Assembly (NCBI GenBank): GCA_946409675.1
Contig: CAMJXI010000008.1
Location: 1-16,768 of the forward strand
Reading direction: 5' to 3'
Length of the DNA: 16,768 nt
Source of the DNA: an uncultured Lactobacillus sp.
GTDB taxonomy: Bacteria > Bacillota > Bacilli > Lactobacillales > Lactobacillaceae
Positions within the stretch are counted from its first letter, which is position 1; each line of letters opens with the position of its first letter. The notes under the pieces are model-generated. The model saw only the letters and a list, made by a program, of their open reading frames with translations, was not told the origin of the DNA and made no database searches. Shown one piece after another: positions 7,047 through 14,557 of the stretch. Position numbers and translations under genes: made by a program.

Positions 7047-8546
7047 CTATGAGAGAGGCTTTAATTCAACCACTTTAGTGGCGACTTTCTCGATGAAGTT
7101 TTGATCGTGTTCGACGAAAAGCATGGTCGGCTGAGAAGCTAGAATGCTTTCGATTAGTTGATCTTGGTTGTAGACGTCGAGATAATTTAAGGGCTCGTCC
7201 CAAATGAAAAGGTTGGCAGGTGTGACTAATGATTTAGCCACCTCCACCTTTTTTTGTTGCCCCATTGAGAGATGCACGATGGGAGTCTGAAAGGCGTTTC
7301 GTTCAATTCCTAATTTTTTCAAATTATTTAAAAGAGCTTGGTAATCAAGCTTATTTTTTTCGGCAAAATCACTGATTAGACCGATGTTGTCAGTGTACAT
7401 TTGGCGCACGAGACTGATTGCTAGGTTACTCGTCAGGCTCAAGTCGCCGTTTATTTCCCCGGCAAAGTTGCCCAAGAGGGCTTGGATGATGGAAGATTTC
7501 CCGATGCCATTTGGTCCAACTAGGGCCACGCGGTCACCGGGATTTATTTCCCAGGAAATCGGCTCAAAGAGTGAATCGCCAGAATAACTAAGGTTGAAGT
7601 CTTTTGCGGTGAGGAAATTCTTGTGGTGGTCGGGAAGATTATTGATGGTTAAAAGACTGGTGGTCTCGATGTTTTGCAAGAGACCTTTCTTGGTAGAAAT
7701 ATCTTTTTCCATGCGATTTTCAAGAGAAATACGTTTCTTCATGACGCGAGCGGCACGAGAGCCGACGGCCCCGGCATCACCTTTGAAGCTACTGCCCTTA
7801 ACGTGTTGTTTACCTAACTTGTCGGATTCACGACTCATGGACCAACGACCTTTTTCAGCAGCGGTCTGTTCTAAGCGGGTGATTTCGTGTTTGAGTTTCT
7901 CGTTTTGATTGAGCTCGAAGTTGTCTTGTGCGTTTTTGGCGGACTCGTAGACGGAATAGTTTCCCTGGTAGAGGTTGATTTGTTTACGATCGATGGCGAG
8001 GGTGTGGTCGGTCACTTCATCCAAAAAATGGCGGTCGTGACTGACGACGATAAAACCGGATTTGTGTTTCAGATAATTGGCGACGTGCTCGCGAGAGCCA
8101 GCGTCGAGGTGGTTGGTTGGCTCGTCGATGAGGGCAAAACCGATATTGTCGGCAAAGAGTAAGGCGAGTAGGACTTTGGTTTGTTCACCACCGGAGAGTG
8201 AGTTAAAGGGACGCCAGAGAATTTCGGGCTTGGCGTTTAAAAGATTGAGTTCCCGTTCGATTTGCCACTGCTCGGCGTTAGTCAGATCTTGGATGGCGTA
8301 GAAAGTGAGCTGGTTTTCGTCGGTAATATTGCCGGGGAAATAATGGATGGGAAGATTGGCATGAAGGGTACCGGTAAAGGGGAGTTTCTTTTGGAGAATG
8401 TTTAGGAGCGTGGTTTTGCCACGACCGTTACGACCGACTAGGCCTAAGTGCCAGGATGTATCAAGGTAAAGGGAGACATCTTGGAAGATTGGGTCTTGGA
8501 TTGAGTCGTAGGAAAAGCTGAGATGATTGAGTTCGATTGTCGACAT
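7047..8546 (-). CDS. ABC-F protein, Lsa-type ribosomal protection (lincosamide/streptogramin/pleuromutilin) family
   Basis: A 499-residue soluble protein with two ABC ATPase cassettes and no membrane segment. Cassette 1: Walker A GRNGRGKT (38-45), signature LSGGEQ (117-122), Walker B with catalytic Glu in LIDEP (139-143). Between them is a long charged inter-domain linker (about 200-300) with GRWSMSRESDK. Cassette 2: GPNGIGKS (344-351), LSMGQQ (426-431), WDEP (449-452) and switch His480. Length, the opening MSTIELNHLSFSYD and the linker resemble Lsa(A)-like antibiotic-resistance ABC-F factors. These bind the ribosomal E site and dislodge drugs from the peptidyl-transferase centre. Both catalytic glutamates are present. 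A housekeeping translation role (EttA/Uup-like) is less likely given the attenuator-like leader upstream. The ATG at 8544-8546 follows GAGAGGA. It is transcribed alone, convergent to Rrf2. Confidence 0.9.
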   Translation of the reverse strand: MSTIELNHLSFSYDSIQDPIFQDVSLYLDTSWHLGLVGRNGRGKTTLLNILQKKLPFTGTLHANLPIHYFPGNITDENQLTFYAIQDLTNAEQWQIERELNLLNAKPEILWRPFNSLSGGEQTKVLLALLFADNIGFALIDEPTNHLDAGSREHVANYLKHKSGFIVVSHDRHFLDEVTDHTLAIDRKQINLYQGNYSVYESAKNAQDNFELNQNEKLKHEITRLEQTAAEKGRWSMSRESDKLGKQHVKGSSFKGDAGAVGSRAARVMKKRISLENRMEKDISTKKGLLQNIETTSLLTINNLPDHHKNFLTAKDFNLSYSGDSLFEPISWEINPGDRVALVGPNGIGKSSIIQALLGNFAGEINGDLSLTSNLAISLVRQMYTDNIGLISDFAEKNKLDYQALLNNLKKLGIERNAFQTPIVHLSMGQQKKVEVAKSLVTPANLFIWDEPLNYLDVYNQDQLIESILASQPTMLFVEHDQNFIEKVATKVVELKPLS

Positions 8547-8586
8547 AATTGGTCCTCTCTATGGGAAAAGAGAGTCTGACGGTACT

Positions 8587-8611
8587 AAAAAAGTCAGTCG
8601 CGTTGACTGAC
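8587..8611 (-). terminator. Intrinsic terminator inside the ABC-F leader
   Basis: On the minus strand GTCAGTC and GACTGAC form a 7-bp stem with a 5-base loop, followed by six Ts (8587-8592). It lies 41 bases upstream of the ABC-F start codon, so it would stop transcription before the gene unless translation or alternative pairing prevents it. The upstream segment GTCTGAC followed by six Ts (8645-8657) repeats the terminator's 3' half. Confidence 0.78.
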
Positions 8612-8632
8612 CATGTTTTTTAAGAAGGCCAT
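8594..8632 (-). CDS. Candidate 12-codon leader peptide of the ABC-F attenuator
   Basis: An ATG at 8630-8632 opens a frame MAFLKNMVSQRD ending with TGA at 8594-8596. AAGGG (8639-8643) is a good ribosome site 6 bases upstream, and lies in the 3' arm of the leader's outer hairpin, so its use would depend on that hairpin. The frame runs through the terminator's 5' arm and loop, and its stop is in the 3' arm; a ribosome translating it would melt the terminator. Short frames occur by chance, so this rests on position and ribosome site only. Confidence 0.45.
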   Translation of the reverse strand: MAFLKNMVSQRD

Positions 8633-8738
8633 GGTAAACCCTTGAAAAAAGTCAGACTCCACCTGTTGTTAAGTGGTTGACGTTCATTCAATGATTTATT
8701 TCAAGGGCTTCACTCCGTTCGATTTATAAGATGGATAT

Positions 8739-8768
8739 AGGATAGCATGGAAAGTTGGTGGGTGTAAA
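8739..8768 (-). promoter_or_regulatory. Promoter of the ABC-F transcript
   Basis: On the minus strand TTTACA (8763-8768, five of six -35 bases) and TATCCT (8739-8744, four of six -10 bases) are 18 bases apart. Transcription would start near 8732, giving a leader of about 185 bases before the ABC-F ATG, enough for the attenuator structures. Confidence 0.55.
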
Positions 8769-8845
8769 GGTGGAAAACTAATTTATATTGCACGGGCTTC
8801 TCTGTTGTGAGATCCTGGTCTTAATAGAAAAAGAGAGTGAATAAG

Positions 8846-9241
8846 ATGAAGAAATTTAATGTAGTTGGGGCAATTCTAGTTAAAGATAATAAGATTTTAT
8901 GTTGCAAAAGAGGACCAGGACGCGCTTTAGAAAATTACTGGGAATTTCCCGGTGGCAAAATTCAAGAAGGTGAGACACCTTTTGAAGCACTTAAACGAGA
9001 ACTAGAAGAGGAACTATTAATAGAAGTTAACGTTAAAAAAGAAATTTTCGATGACGTTTCTTACGACTATGATTATGGTCGTGTGCACCTACGCACAATT
9101 ATTTGTGAACTTATTTCCGGTACTCCTAAATTAACAGAACACTTAGAATATCGCTGGTTAAAACCAACTGAAATTGGCAGCTTGGACTGGGCACCAGCAG
9201 ATGCACCAACGGTAGAAAAAATTATCAACCAAGGACTATAA
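8846..9241 (+). CDS. NUDIX hydrolase, MutT-like (8-oxo-dGTP diphosphatase family)
   Basis: A 131-residue protein of typical MutT size. The Nudix box runs from about residue 37 to 59: G-x5-E, then x7, then RELEEE, ending LLI. It contains the metal-binding glutamates; only the late glycine of the consensus is replaced by leucine. The preceding WEFPGGK and the early RGPGRALENYW are typical of MutT-type enzymes that clean oxidised nucleotides, though substrate choice among NUDIX enzymes is hard to read. ATG 8846 fits better than GTG 8837 because the ribosome site AGAGAG overlaps the GTG. Its stop is only 2 bases before the next ATG, so it is tightly coupled to the PLD/helicase gene. I see no good promoter in 8769-8845. 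Confidence 0.88.
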   Translation: MKKFNVVGAILVKDNKILCCKRGPGRALENYWEFPGGKIQEGETPFEALKRELEEELLIEVNVKKEIFDDVSYDYDYGRVHLRTIICELISGTPKLTEHLEYRWLKPTEIGSLDWAPADAPTVEKIINQGL

Positions 9242-9243
9242 AT

Positions 9244-12138
9244 ATGATAAATCCAGATCAACTACAGCAGGCACTGCAAAAAGGTTTTGTTGATAAAGAA
9301 GCAGTTGGGTCGGCACTCGATCCAAAGTTCATTGTCAATCAACCAAGCAAACGGATTTATTTATTGGACACGATCCAAGACGAAGTTGAGTCTTGTAAAA
9401 CGTTCTTCTTTTCTGTGGCCTTTTTAACACAAGATGGCTTGAATTCGATTAAGACCCAGCTAGCCGATCTAGCAGAAAAAGGAATTGAAGGACGTCTCTT
9501 AACTTCAACTTATTTGGGATTCAACCAGCCTGATGTTTTTGTGGATTTATTAAAGATCCCAAATCTAAATGTCCGCATTTCTAAAAAGGTGGGCTTCCAT
9601 TCTAAGGGTTACCTGTTTGATCACGGCGATTTTCAATCGTTTATTATTGGTAGCTCAAATATGACGATGAGCGCTCTGAAGATTAACTATGAGTGGAACG
9701 TTTATTTAACTTCCAGAGAACAGGGTGAGGTCATTAGTCAGATTCAAGCTCATTTAGAAGATGAGTGGAATGCATCAGAACCACTTTCACCTGCCTGGAT
9801 TGAAAATTATCGAAAGACATATCAGAAGCTAAAAATCGTTAATGACCAAGATCTGGTTGCAGAGGACAATCCCGGTCTCTTTACCGGCATTATTGCGCCC
9901 AATGAAATGCAAAAGGCGGCTTTAGCGAACCTCCGTGAAATGCGGGAACTTGGCTATCAAAAAGCGTTAGTGATTTCGGCAACTGGTACCGGTAAAACGT
10001 ATCTGGCAGCTTTTGATGCGCAACAAGTAAAGCCAAAACAAATGCTCTTTATTGTGCACCGCGAACAAATCTTACGTAAAGCAATGGAATCCTTCCATCG
10101 CGTAATTGGGGGCAAAGAGTCTGACTTTGGTATCCTTTCTGGCAATCAAAAGGATCTCGATGCTAAATACTTGTTTGCGACCATCCAGTCGATTTCTAAA
10201 GATAATTATTTACAGAAATTCGGTAAGAATTATTTCGATTACATTTTAATTGATGAGGTCCATAAAGCCGGTGCTGCCAGTTATCAGAAAGTCATCGATT
10301 TCTTTGAACCGCAATTTTTGCTTGGAATGACTGCAACGCCAGAAAGAACCGATGGCAAGAATATTTTTGAGATGTTCGACTATCACGTTGCGTATGAAAT
10401 TCGATTGCAGGAAGCGCTGAATGAAAATTTCCTCTGTCCATTTAATTATTTTGGTGTGACGGAGTATATTGCTGACGGACAAGTTGAACAAAATACCCAG
10501 AATCTTGCCAACTTTGTTTCTGAAGAACGCGTTAAGTATATTATTGATAAACTAGATTATTATGGTTGCTCAGATAACAATCCTAAAGGATTAGTGTTCT
10601 GTGGCAATAGGGCCGAAGCAATTGAACTCGCTAAATTGTTCAATAAGAGGGGAATTGCGGCAAGTTCACTTACAGGTATGGATAGTATTGAGAAACGTGA
10701 AGAAGAGGTGGCCAAGCTTGAACGCGGCGAGATTAAATATATCTTCACGGTCGATATCTTTAATGAAGGGATCGATATTCCAAAGATCAACCAAATTGTG
10801 ATGCTGCGGTACACAGAATCGAGTATCATTTTCATTCAACAACTTGGTCGGGGTCTGCGAAAAGATCCTTCTAAGAAATACGTAACGGTCCTGGATTTCA
10901 TTGGCGATTACCAGAACAACTACATGATCCCGATGGCTTTAGCTGGCGATGATATGCGTAATAAAAATAATTTGCGGAAGAACACGTTTAGCACCAACTA
11001 CATTACTGGCTTATCCTCAGTTAGTTTTGAACGGGTTGCAAAAGAACGGATCTTTAAATCGATTAATTCCGCTAAACTAGACTCAATGACAGAACTTAAA
11101 AAGGTCTATGAGACGTTGAAGATGCGCCTTAATCGCGTACCGTACTTGGCGGACTTCCAGAAAGTTGACGCAATTGATCCACAAATCTTAACCTTTAAAA
11201 CTGGCCAATTTGATTCGTATTACCGCTTCCTACAAAAACTCAAGGAAAACGAAGATGCCATCACCGATGATGCCAATAACTTGTTGTCGTTCGTGGGCAG
11301 AGAATTAATTTTGGGCCAAAGAGAACACGAGTTGGTCTTGTTGAATATGTTGACTGCTAATCCAAATGGAGTGTTACACACGGAATTCAAGAAGGAATTG
11401 ACTGAGTTAAACTTACCTGCTGGTGAGGATTGGGTTGCCGCAACAATTGCTACTTTGGATATTTCCTATTACGCCGGTGGGATTGCTAGGACTTATCAGA
11501 ATTCAGCACTAGTTGAAAGTAATGATGAGAAAATATTTGCATCTAATAATTTGCAGGATGCACTTAAGACCGACTACTTTCCGAAACTTTGGAATGATCT
11601 TTTGACCGTTGGATTTGAAAATTGTCTGAATTATGATCAAACCAAATATCTGACTTTGAATAAGAAATACAAGCGTCGAGATACTCTGAGGTTGCTCCAG
11701 TGGCCTAAACAAATGGTTGATCAAAACATTGGTGGTTATACTTATAATAATGATTTAAAGAAGTTTGTCATTTTCATGACCGTTGACAAAGGACCGAATT
11801 TTATGGGTGCACAAATGGCGTATGAAGATGAAATTTTGGATGACCAGAGGGTCTTATATTTCACTAAGGCACCTAGAAGGCTTACTTCTCCAGAAGTGCA
11901 AGTTCTGCAAAATGCGGCGGATTGGAATATTTATCTTTTTGCGAAGAAGTCGGATGATGAAGGCAGTGACTTCTATTATCTTGGTGAAGTCACACCGCTA
12001 GTTAACACTATTCAGCAGTTGGAAAAACCGATTAACGATGGGACAAAAAGATCTGTGGTTAGTCTAGAACTCAAACTACATGATAGAATAAAACAAGATC
12101 TTTATAAGTATTTGACCACACCAATCGAACTTGATTAA
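9244..12138 (+). CDS. PLD-nuclease and superfamily 2 helicase fusion with C-terminal DUF3427-like region
   Basis: A 964-residue protein. Residues about 30-190 form a phospholipase-D-like nuclease domain with one H-x-K motif (HSK at 119-121, followed by GYLFD and GSSN at 136-139), as in BfiI/NgoFVII-type nucleases, which are active as dimers. Residues about 220-600 form the SF2 helicase: Walker A ATGTGKT (246-252), DEVH (337-340), TAT (363-365), then the second RecA lobe with FNEGIDIP and QLGRGLR (533-539). The remaining 350 residues resemble the DUF3427 region found in such proteins. ATG 9244 follows AAGGA at 9231-9235. The domain set suggests DNA cleavage and translocation in repair or in defence against foreign DNA. 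Coupling to a NUDIX hydrolase hints at damaged or modified bases; that role is inference. All key motifs are intact. Confidence 0.87.
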   Translation: MINPDQLQQALQKGFVDKEAVGSALDPKFIVNQPSKRIYLLDTIQDEVESCKTFFFSVAFLTQDGLNSIKTQLADLAEKGIEGRLLTSTYLGFNQPDVFVDLLKIPNLNVRISKKVGFHSKGYLFDHGDFQSFIIGSSNMTMSALKINYEWNVYLTSREQGEVISQIQAHLEDEWNASEPLSPAWIENYRKTYQKLKIVNDQDLVAEDNPGLFTGIIAPNEMQKAALANLREMRELGYQKALVISATGTGKTYLAAFDAQQVKPKQMLFIVHREQILRKAMESFHRVIGGKESDFGILSGNQKDLDAKYLFATIQSISKDNYLQKFGKNYFDYILIDEVHKAGAASYQKVIDFFEPQFLLGMTATPERTDGKNIFEMFDYHVAYEIRLQEALNENFLCPFNYFGVTEYIADGQVEQNTQNLANFVSEERVKYIIDKLDYYGCSDNNPKGLVFCGNRAEAIELAKLFNKRGIAASSLTGMDSIEKREEEVAKLERGEIKYIFTVDIFNEGIDIPKINQIVMLRYTESSIIFIQQLGRGLRKDPSKKYVTVLDFIGDYQNNYMIPMALAGDDMRNKNNLRKNTFSTNYITGLSSVSFERVAKERIFKSINSAKLDSMTELKKVYETLKMRLNRVPYLADFQKVDAIDPQILTFKTGQFDSYYRFLQKLKENEDAITDDANNLLSFVGRELILGQREHELVLLNMLTANPNGVLHTEFKKELTELNLPAGEDWVAATIATLDISYYAGGIARTYQNSALVESNDEKIFASNNLQDALKTDYFPKLWNDLLTVGFENCLNYDQTKYLTLNKKYKRRDTLRLLQWPKQMVDQNIGGYTYNNDLKKFVIFMTVDKGPNFMGAQMAYEDEILDDQRVLYFTKAPRRLTSPEVQVLQNAADWNIYLFAKKSDDEGSDFYYLGEVTPLVNTIQQLEKPINDGTKRSVVSLELKLHDRIKQDLYKYLTTPIELD

Positions 12139-12153
12139 GCAAAGGACCCTAGA

Positions 12154-12195
12154 ATGAAAAAAATCTACTTTCTCTGTACTGGTAATTCTTGTCGG
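12154..12195 (+). pseudogene. arsC remnant: start of thioredoxin-type arsenate reductase, cut after the catalytic loop
   Basis: ATG 12154, with AAAGGA at 12141-12146, begins MKKIYFLCTGNSCR. This is the start of arsenate reductases of the low-molecular-weight phosphatase fold, including the complete CX5R phosphate loop (Cys8 to Arg14). Intact relatives continue with SQMAEG; here the match stops at Arg14 and the frame runs out of register through the permease gene to TAG at 12253-12255. About 90% of the gene is missing. It lies 15 bases after the helicase stop, so it was probably the next gene of that operon before a deletion. The 33-residue product is very unlikely to work. Confidence 0.8.
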
Positions 12196-13790
12196 ATAGC
12201 CTGTTGTTGCGCAAGTATTTTAAGCGGGACCTTTATCAGATTGCCGCCTGGTTAGTCGGATTGTTTGCCTTAGTCTACTTTGCCGGTAGTAAGTTTAACG
12301 ACATGTATGGTACCAAGGCAGCACTTGAAGCCATCAAAAAAACGCTCGATACACCAGCGATGATTTCCATGCTCGGACCCCTCGATCCCAATGCACCACT
12401 AACCACCGCAACCGTCTTTGGTGCTGATATGATGGTCTTCATGGGCCTCTTAGTGGGCATGATGAACATTTATTTCGCCGTGAAATCTGCTCGAACCGAC
12501 GAAGATAGTGGCATGATGGAACTGATTCTTGCCCGGAGCGTCTCCAAGCAAACGACTTTTGGAGTCATCGTCAGCCAACTCGTCATCTTGAATGTTTTAA
12601 ATGCAATTTTCTTAATCATCGCCGTGGTTGGTGCCCAAATTAAAGGTGCCACCCTGACCGGTAACATTCTCTTTGGTGTAAGTTTAGGATCCTTTGGCCT
12701 GATGTTTGGCTTAATCGCCTTACTAATCAGCCAACTCGTCAACACCGGCAGACTTGCCACCATGCTCAGTTATCTAGCTCTCGGACTACTTTACGTCATC
12801 CGGATGATGACCGATGTCGCAAACCCCGATTACACCTGGTTCACGCTCTATGGCTTCATCGAAAAGCTCTCACTTTACGATAATAACTACTTTTTACCCG
12901 TTCTCTACATGCTTGTGACCTGCGTCGTCTTCGGATTCGCGGCTTACGCCATCAACCAAAAGCGGGATGTGACCGCAGGCATTATCCAATTCGAATCGCA
13001 CAAGACCAAAACGCCGTTTTACCTCGTTAATTTTCCTGGCCTAATGTGGCGCTTAGAGAAGAATACGATGATCGTCTGGCTGCTCGGAATGTTTGCCCTC
13101 GGCGCAACCTACGGCTCGATTTTCGCTAACGTTGGTGACCTAGTTAAATCAAACCCCGCCATCGCTCAACTACTTGGGACCGGTGCCCTCAAAAAAGCCA
13201 ACACCACAATGATCATGAGCTTCAGTCATAAACTGATTATCATCTTCGCCGTACTTGGTGCTGTCGCGGCCATCCTCGTCATCATGAAGATTAACCGCGA
13301 CGAACAAAAAGGCTACCTCGAACTCGTCCACGCCAAAAGCGTTTCGCGCTTCACCATTTTCTTCAGCTACACCATTACCGGATTGGTCGTTGGTGCAGCA
13401 GCGCTCATCGGTGCAGTGCTTGGCATGGGTATCAGTGGTAATGCTGTCCTAAAGGACCCAATCAGCCTTGCTAAGTTGATGAACGGTGCTTGGGGCTTCT
13501 TGCCCGCACTTATTCTCACCGCCGCAATTGGGAGTTTTCTCGTAGCTTACTTACCAAGACTCCAAAGCTTAATCTGGCTGATCCCTATCTACGGCGTGGT
13601 TTCTCTTTACATGGGACCAATGCTTGATATCCCAGACTGGGCCACCAAATTCACACCATTTGGTTTCGTTAATAATGTGCCCGTTTCAAATGTTAATTGG
13701 ACGACTTTTGGTGTAATGTTAGTGCTAGCAATAATTTTAATCATCGTCAGCTACTTGGGTTACCACAAGCGTGACCTGAGTGTTAATTAG
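12189..13790 (+). CDS. ABC-2 type exporter permease, orphaned from its ATPase
   Basis: A 533-residue integral membrane protein with about 12 helices in two similar halves, each with a cytoplasmic segment rich in charged residues (SARTDEDSGMMELILARSVSK; NRDEQKGYLELVHAKSVS). This repeat is typical of the large permeases called exporters of polyketide antibiotics (TnrB-like). Such permeases need a separate ATP-binding subunit, usually encoded next to them; none is in this window. The start is TTG at 12189 inside the arsC remnant, with no good ribosome site. The protein nevertheless starts where the family does (LLRKYFKRDLYQ), so I suspect an original ATG was replaced at the junction. Expression level is uncertain. 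Many C-ending codons (ATC, CTC, GCC) distinguish it from the helicase gene. A TetR gene follows after 14 bases. Confidence 0.85.
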   Translation: MSDSLLLRKYFKRDLYQIAAWLVGLFALVYFAGSKFNDMYGTKAALEAIKKTLDTPAMISMLGPLDPNAPLTTATVFGADMMVFMGLLVGMMNIYFAVKSARTDEDSGMMELILARSVSKQTTFGVIVSQLVILNVLNAIFLIIAVVGAQIKGATLTGNILFGVSLGSFGLMFGLIALLISQLVNTGRLATMLSYLALGLLYVIRMMTDVANPDYTWFTLYGFIEKLSLYDNNYFLPVLYMLVTCVVFGFAAYAINQKRDVTAGIIQFESHKTKTPFYLVNFPGLMWRLEKNTMIVWLLGMFALGATYGSIFANVGDLVKSNPAIAQLLGTGALKKANTTMIMSFSHKLIIIFAVLGAVAAILVIMKINRDEQKGYLELVHAKSVSRFTIFFSYTITGLVVGAAALIGAVLGMGISGNAVLKDPISLAKLMNGAWGFLPALILTAAIGSFLVAYLPRLQSLIWLIPIYGVVSLYMGPMLDIPDWATKFTPFGFVNNVPVSNVNWTTFGVMLVLAIILIIVSYLGYHKRDLSVN

Positions 13791-13804
13791 GAAGTGAGTT
13801 TCGT

Positions 13805-14455
13805 GTGAAAGATGTAGTGAAGGATCCGCTAAAGGTAGAGCAAATTATCAAAAGCGCGCAAAAAGAATTCGTCGATCAGGGCTTTACCCGGGCCAAGACC
13901 GAGACCATCGCCAAAAACGCAGGGGTCAGTAAAGGACTTATCTTCCATTATTATGGTAGTAAGGCCAACCTTTACTACGAAACTTTCGTGACCACCATGG
14001 AGATGATCACCGAAAAAGCCGACCTCACAGTCTGGACTGGGGCCGAAAACCTCGAGTCGATGATCAAAAACGCGTTGATTTACAAAATGAAACTCCAAAT
14101 CGAATACAAAACCGAATTTGCCCTTTCCATGCAAGCCTACACTTCACTGACCGAACTCCCAGAACTTGAGCAACAAAAAGTCGCTGACTACATTAAGAAG
14201 CAAATGGCCGAATATGTACCAATGATGTCTGGTCCCGTGATTGATCGTCTTAATCTTCGCGATGGCGTCACCCAAGAACAAGTCATCAGCCTAGTCGGAA
14301 CTGTCGGCTCTGCAGTACAAGACAAATCCAAGGTTTTCTTGCAACAACACCCAGAGGCGACCGTCGCTGACTTACAACCAATCGTTGATGAGGCCGTAGC
14401 CTTGATTGAAATTATCGAACACGGTGCGTTGAAACCTGAATCAGATACTAAATAA
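13805..14455 (+). CDS. TetR/AcrR-family transcriptional regulator
   Basis: A 216-residue protein. Residues about 10-60 carry the TetR DNA-binding domain: IIKSAQKEFVDQGFTRAKTE, then AKNAGVSKGLIFHYYGSKANLY, with the characteristic G-x-x-FHYYGSK turn after the recognition helix. The remaining helical part should bind a ligand and dimerise. The start is GTG 13805, preceded by AGGAAGTGAG (13789-13798) at the end of the permease gene. It is co-oriented and adjacent to the exporter permease and shares its C-rich codon use, so the two moved or evolved as a unit. It likely represses the exporter operon in response to a toxic compound. Because the segment upstream of the permease appears deleted, its original operator is probably gone. 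Confidence 0.9.
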   Translation: MKDVVKDPLKVEQIIKSAQKEFVDQGFTRAKTETIAKNAGVSKGLIFHYYGSKANLYYETFVTTMEMITEKADLTVWTGAENLESMIKNALIYKMKLQIEYKTEFALSMQAYTSLTELPELEQQKVADYIKKQMAEYVPMMSGPVIDRLNLRDGVTQEQVISLVGTVGSAVQDKSKVFLQQHPEATVADLQPIVDEAVALIEIIEHGALKPESDTK

Positions 14456-14505
14456 AACAAATTTAGTGAAACTACATAATAGAAGCAAAGTATTAGAAGA
14501 CATAA

Positions 14506-14557
14506 AAATACAGCTAGCTTGAGCTTACCTAACTCAGTGCTAGCTGTATTTATTTTT
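14506..14557. terminator. Bidirectional terminator between tetR-type gene and brnQ
   Basis: AAATACAGCTAGC (14506-14518) pairs perfectly with GCTAGCTGTATTT (14539-14551). Inner bases TGAG and CTCA (14520-14523, 14533-14536) can extend the stem. T-rich sequence follows on the plus strand and A-rich on the minus strand. It sits 50 bases after the TetR gene. The remaining AT-rich stretch to brnQ at 14656 shows nothing else. Confidence 0.87.

Larger units (their letters stand above)
8555..8707 (-). promoter_or_regulatory. Attenuator leader of the ABC-F gene
   Basis: On the minus strand, in transcript order: CCCTTGAAA (8699-8707) pairs perfectly with TTTCAAGGG (8639-8647); inside it CCACTT pairs with AGGTGG; a terminator follows (8587-8611); last is CTCTCT (8569-8574) pairing with AGAGAG (8555-8560), which hides the gene's Shine-Dalgarno. 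GAGTCTGAC (8651-8659) is a perfect 9-base complement of GTCAGACTC (8572-8580). That long-range pairing would break both the first hairpin set and the ribosome-site hairpin. Together these parts resemble ribosome-mediated attenuators of other antibiotic-resistance ABC-F genes. The pairings are read directly; the switching model is inference. Confidence 0.7.

Noticed and set aside
7384..8301. Several plus-strand open frames opposite the ABC-F gene
   Set aside because: They mirror a confidently identified gene and show no family motifs or ribosome sites.
8837..8845. GTG at 8837 as start of the NUDIX gene
   Set aside because: It overlaps the AGAGAG ribosome site; ATG 8846 gives the usual MutT N-terminus.
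8769..8845. Promoter for the NUDIX/helicase operon (TTGCAC near 8788, TATATT at 8784)
   Set aside because: No -35/-10 pair at proper spacing with adequate match.
12154..12255. 33-codon frame with a good ribosome site as a functional small protein
   Set aside because: Its first 14 residues are an arsenate reductase start and the rest is out-of-frame permease sequence; it is a by-product of the junction.
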